NCBI GenBank assembly: GCA_913046175.1
Contig: CAJWSN010000040.1
Coordinates: forward strand, 1-9,708
Direction: 5' to 3'
Length of the DNA stretch: 9,708 nucleotides
Origin: an uncultured Opitutia bacterium
Lineage (GTDB): Bacteria; Verrucomicrobiota; Verrucomicrobiia; Opitutales; JABJCN01
The position numbers were made by a program, and so were the translations under genes. Below are positions 7,291-9,708 of this stretch, piece by piece. The stretch's first letter is position 1; the number at the start of each line of letters is the position of its first letter. The notes under the pieces are model-generated. The model was not told where the DNA came from. It was given only the letters and a program-made list of their open reading frames with translations, and made no database searches.

Positions 7291-7350
7291 TTGAAAAACC
7301 ATCCCGGCAAATGGCAAGGCAGGACTGAGGAAACCCAAGCAACACCATGA
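7291..7350 (+). CDS. Possible 19-codon leader ORF coupled to the DUF4175-like gene
   Basis: A TTG-started frame (begins MKNHPGKWQG) ends in TGA at 7348-7350, overlapping the next gene's ATG as ATGA. It has no clear Shine-Dalgarno and follows an in-frame TAA at 7273-7275. It is listed because it repeats the overlap geometry seen at 1356-1427. The rare start codon and short length make chance the leading explanation. Confidence 0.15.
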   Translation: MKNHPGKWQGRTEETQATP

Positions 7351-9708
7351 ATAACCAAATTGATCCGGTAACCCTTGAGAAACTTGAACAGTTCAGCAAG
7401 CGTCGAAAGAGACTGCTATGGCTTCGCGGAAGTTGTGCGCTGCTTATCAGCACCGTTATTATTTTCTCCGCCCTCGCCGCGGTGGATACTTATGTCCTCC
7501 TCCCTGACGGACTCCGCACCTTTCTTACCTGTGCAGGCTGGGTAACTGTTACCGGAATAGTATGGGGGTTCGCCATCCGCCAACTCATTGGCAAACCCGG
7601 CCGCCGTGAACTTGCACGATACATTGAGGAGCAGGAGCCTGCCCTTCGTGAGGACCTGCTTTCAGCGATTGAGCTTGGGTCCGGGCAATCTGATCCACGG
7701 TTCGACTCCGAGACTTTCAGGAAACTCCTCCAGAAAGACGTAGCATCCCGCATCCAAAGCTTGAACATTGAAAAAACACTGCCTCTTGAGCTGATCCTGA
7801 AATGGCTGTGGGGCAGTGTGATCCTTGCGATTGTATTTATCAGTCTTTTCTTGATCCCGGATTTCGGTAAAAATTTCCAGACCGCCATTGCCCGGACCAT
7901 GTTCGGGGCAAACCTGGCCCGCGTCTCCGGAATTCAGATCAAGTTGATCTCACCGGATCTTCAGGATGTCGTGCCCTTCGGCGAACCCATCCCTGTCAAG
8001 ATTGCCCTTGAAGGAAGCAAGGAGAATCTCAAGGCAATCAAGAAGGTTCTCCTGGAAAGCTCAGATGACAACAATGAGCGAACCAGGACCCGGATGGAAA
8101 CCGATAAGGATCGAAACTACCTCGCCCGTCTCAATATCGGTGAGTCCAACATGAAATTCCGCATCCAGGCAGGTCTGGCGCAAAGCCAATGGTTCACCCT
8201 TGACGCCAGTTCCCGCCCCACCGTCGAGAATTTCCAGATCGTCTACAATTACCCTGAATATTCAAAGATTGAACCCCAGGACTCCGGCCCCACCAGCAAG
8301 GGCGATATTGAGGGATTGGAAGGCACCGCGCTTGATTTTTCCATCAAGGTCAATCAGCCCGTATCAAATGCGGAACTTCGACTTGACCTGTCCACCAACC
8401 CCCCCAATCGCACCATCAAGCTTCTACCCTCCGGGAAGGATGCAACAATCCTGAAGGTCGCGGAAGACGCCTTCCGATTGATCGCACCCGGCACTTACCG
8501 GGTTCATCTGGTCTCCGAGGCAACCGGTTTCGACAATAAATACAGTCCCAAGTACGAGATTTCCGTTAATCCGGACCAGGCACCCCGCATCCAAATCACC
8601 CAACCCGCCAGCAATGTCATTATACCCGCTGATGAGATCCTCGGACTTATTGGCGATGCCGATGATGACCTTCCGCTCCAGCGCATCGAACTGAACACCC
8701 GCATCAACACGGGTCCGTGGCGTCGGAAAATCCTTTACCCGGAAAATGAGGATGCCCCCGTTAAACTGAAGGCTGTCGCCATAAACCATCACCTCGACCT
8801 TCTTGAGCACGCCCTCTCTGCCGGGGACCGGGTCAAGGTCAAGCTTGTCGCCTTCGACCTCAAGGGGCAGAAGTCCGACTCAAACCTGATCGAGCTCTCC
8901 ATCATTTCCAGAGGTTTCAAGGCCTCCCGTGTGGATACGGTTGCCACACAGCAACGCATCGGTGCCCTGCTTGATGAACTCGCCCAGCAAATTCATCCCA
9001 TTGCTGACGAAGCCAACGAGACAGCTGGGCACCTCAAGAAGCTCAGCAACGATGAACCCCAGTCCATCATACAGTGGGCCGGGATGGCTGATCTATCCAA
9101 GAAGCTTCGCGAGGAGACGCTTCGGACCCTTGAGGAAGTCACAAAGATTGTTAGACGCCTACCCAAGGGGGCAGCCGCCCGTGAAGGTGAATATGTTCAG
9201 CGGGTGCTCGGCCATATCGTGAACGAATACAGCTCCCAACCCGGACCTTTTATCGAAACTGCAAGGGAGACCCTGGATAAAAATCAACGCACCCGACACA
9301 TTGATCAGGCCAAACAGCCCTACAATGAAGCACGCAGCCGTATTTGGACCCTTAAGCAACAGGTCCGCTCCATAACCGCAGGCAACCTCCGCGCAATCCT
9401 CGCCGAGGATCTGCGCTCCCTCGTTGAACAACAGAATGAAATCCTTCCCGACAAACCCCTCGAGGACAATCCATTGACATGGAAACGCCTCGCACGCAGG
9501 GAAAAGGCTGCCATCAACCAGGCCACATCAATTGAACAAAACCTGAAACTCTATGGCACGGTCTTGGACGACCGCACATTCAAGTCTTATAAAAAACACG
9601 CCGAATCACTCAAGCAGAAGAGAGAGACCCTTGAGGAGACGCTGGGTGTGGTCGACATGGAACTGGTTGGGAACTCCAATAAGTACGAGCTCAACAAGGG
9701 GCTCGTTG
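7347..9708 (+). CDS. DUF4175-like membrane protein with Ig-like domains and coiled coil (3' end outside window)
   Basis: The frame is open from ATG 7347 to the window edge, 787 residues with no stop. ATG 7347 is the first start codon after an in-frame TGA at 7326-7328. GAGGA at 7327-7331 lies 15 bases upstream, rather far for a ribosome-binding site. The N-terminus is basic (KRRKRLLWLR), with helices at about 24-48, 57-80 and 148-171. Between helices 2 and 3 lies a cytoplasmic segment with RYIEEQEPALREDLLSAIEL (91-110), a signature of the DUF4175-like proteins in PVC MoxR/VWA operons. After helix 3 come about three beta-rich Ig-like modules (194-292, 293-408 with YNYPEYSKIEP, 409-522 with the Asp-rich DADDDLPLQRIEL). 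From about 525 the chain is helical and highly charged, probably coiled coil, to the window edge. The large C-terminal part should be extracytoplasmic. It may scaffold the two VWA membrane proteins upstream. Function is unproven and the family name is from recall of the architecture. Confidence 0.82.
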   Translation, partial: MNNQIDPVTLEKLEQFSKRRKRLLWLRGSCALLISTVIIFSALAAVDTYVLLPDGLRTFLTCAGWVTVTGIVWGFAIRQLIGKPGRRELARYIEEQEPALREDLLSAIELGSGQSDPRFDSETFRKLLQKDVASRIQSLNIEKTLPLELILKWLWGSVILAIVFISLFLIPDFGKNFQTAIARTMFGANLARVSGIQIKLISPDLQDVVPFGEPIPVKIALEGSKENLKAIKKVLLESSDDNNERTRTRMETDKDRNYLARLNIGESNMKFRIQAGLAQSQWFTLDASSRPTVENFQIVYNYPEYSKIEPQDSGPTSKGDIEGLEGTALDFSIKVNQPVSNAELRLDLSTNPPNRTIKLLPSGKDATILKVAEDAFRLIAPGTYRVHLVSEATGFDNKYSPKYEISVNPDQAPRIQITQPASNVIIPADEILGLIGDADDDLPLQRIELNTRINTGPWRRKILYPENEDAPVKLKAVAINHHLDLLEHALSAGDRVKVKLVAFDLKGQKSDSNLIELSIISRGFKASRVDTVATQQRIGALLDELAQQIHPIADEANETAGHLKKLSNDEPQSIIQWAGMADLSKKLREETLRTLEEVTKIVRRLPKGAAAREGEYVQRVLGHIVNEYSSQPGPFIETARETLDKNQRTRHIDQAKQPYNEARSRIWTLKQQVRSITAGNLRAILAEDLRSLVEQQNEILPDKPLEDNPLTWKRLARREKAAINQATSIEQNLKLYGTVLDDRTFKSYKKHAESLKQKRETLEETLGVVDMELVGNSNKYELNKGLV

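Larger units (their letters stand above)
7171..7346 (+). other. AT-rich 176-base intergenic region
   Basis: This is the longest gap in the window; the others are 58-67 bases. It holds stem-loops at 7171-7190 and 7244-7259, AT-rich promoter-like sequence between them, and a possible 19-codon TTG-started ORF at its end. No tRNA-like or riboswitch-like structure was recognised. Confidence 0.6.

Noticed and set aside
1..9708. CRISPR array, insertion sequence, tRNA or defence island
   Set aside because: No spaced direct repeats, transposase motifs, terminal inverted repeats or cloverleaf sequences were seen, and the genes form one coherent operon. MoxR/VWA pairs also occur in some defence systems, but nuclease or other effector domains are missing here.

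Overview
The window is a single-strand block of five protein genes, all on the + strand. It is a MoxR / DUF58 / von Willebrand factor A (VWA) membrane-protein operon of the type common in Verrucomicrobiota, Planctomycetota and related PVC bacteria. Three things suggest a PVC bacterium, most likely Verrucomicrobiota: the gene order (MoxR ATPase, DUF58, BatA-like protein, giant VWA/GATase-like membrane protein, DUF4175-like protein), the PA14 domain, and roughly even base composition judged by eye. I could not run a search, so the phylum is an inference.

Layout. 1-398: C-terminal 131 residues of a MoxR AAA+ ATPase, with the ATP-binding core lying upstream of the window. 457-1359: complete DUF58 protein with an intact metal-binding (MIDAS) site. 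1356-1427: a possible 23-codon coupling ORF that overlaps the stop of DUF58 and the start of the next gene. 1427-3805: BatA-like membrane protein with four N-terminal helices, a VWA domain with an apparently degenerate MIDAS, a GATase-1-like fold and a C-terminal helix. 3865-7170: an 1101-residue membrane VWA protein starting at TTG. Its VWA domain is split by about 330 residues that contain a PA14 domain flanked by helical segments. 7171-7346: the only sizeable gap, AT-rich, with two stem-loops and possible promoter elements. 7347-window end: first 787 residues of a DUF4175-like membrane protein that runs off the end.

How the genes may work together. MoxR ATPases are known to partner with VWA proteins as chaperone or metal-insertion machines. 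Here MoxR and DUF58 have no membrane segments and should be cytoplasmic. Positive-inside reasoning puts the VWA, PA14, GATase-like and Ig-like parts of the three membrane proteins outside the cytoplasmic membrane. The operon therefore looks like a membrane-spanning complex with ATP-driven remodelling inside and MIDAS/PA14 ligand binding outside. Its substrate is unknown and nothing in the window reveals it.

The most unusual item is the PA14 domain nested inside the VWA fold of the fourth gene. No mobile elements, CRISPR arrays, tRNA or rRNA genes were seen.
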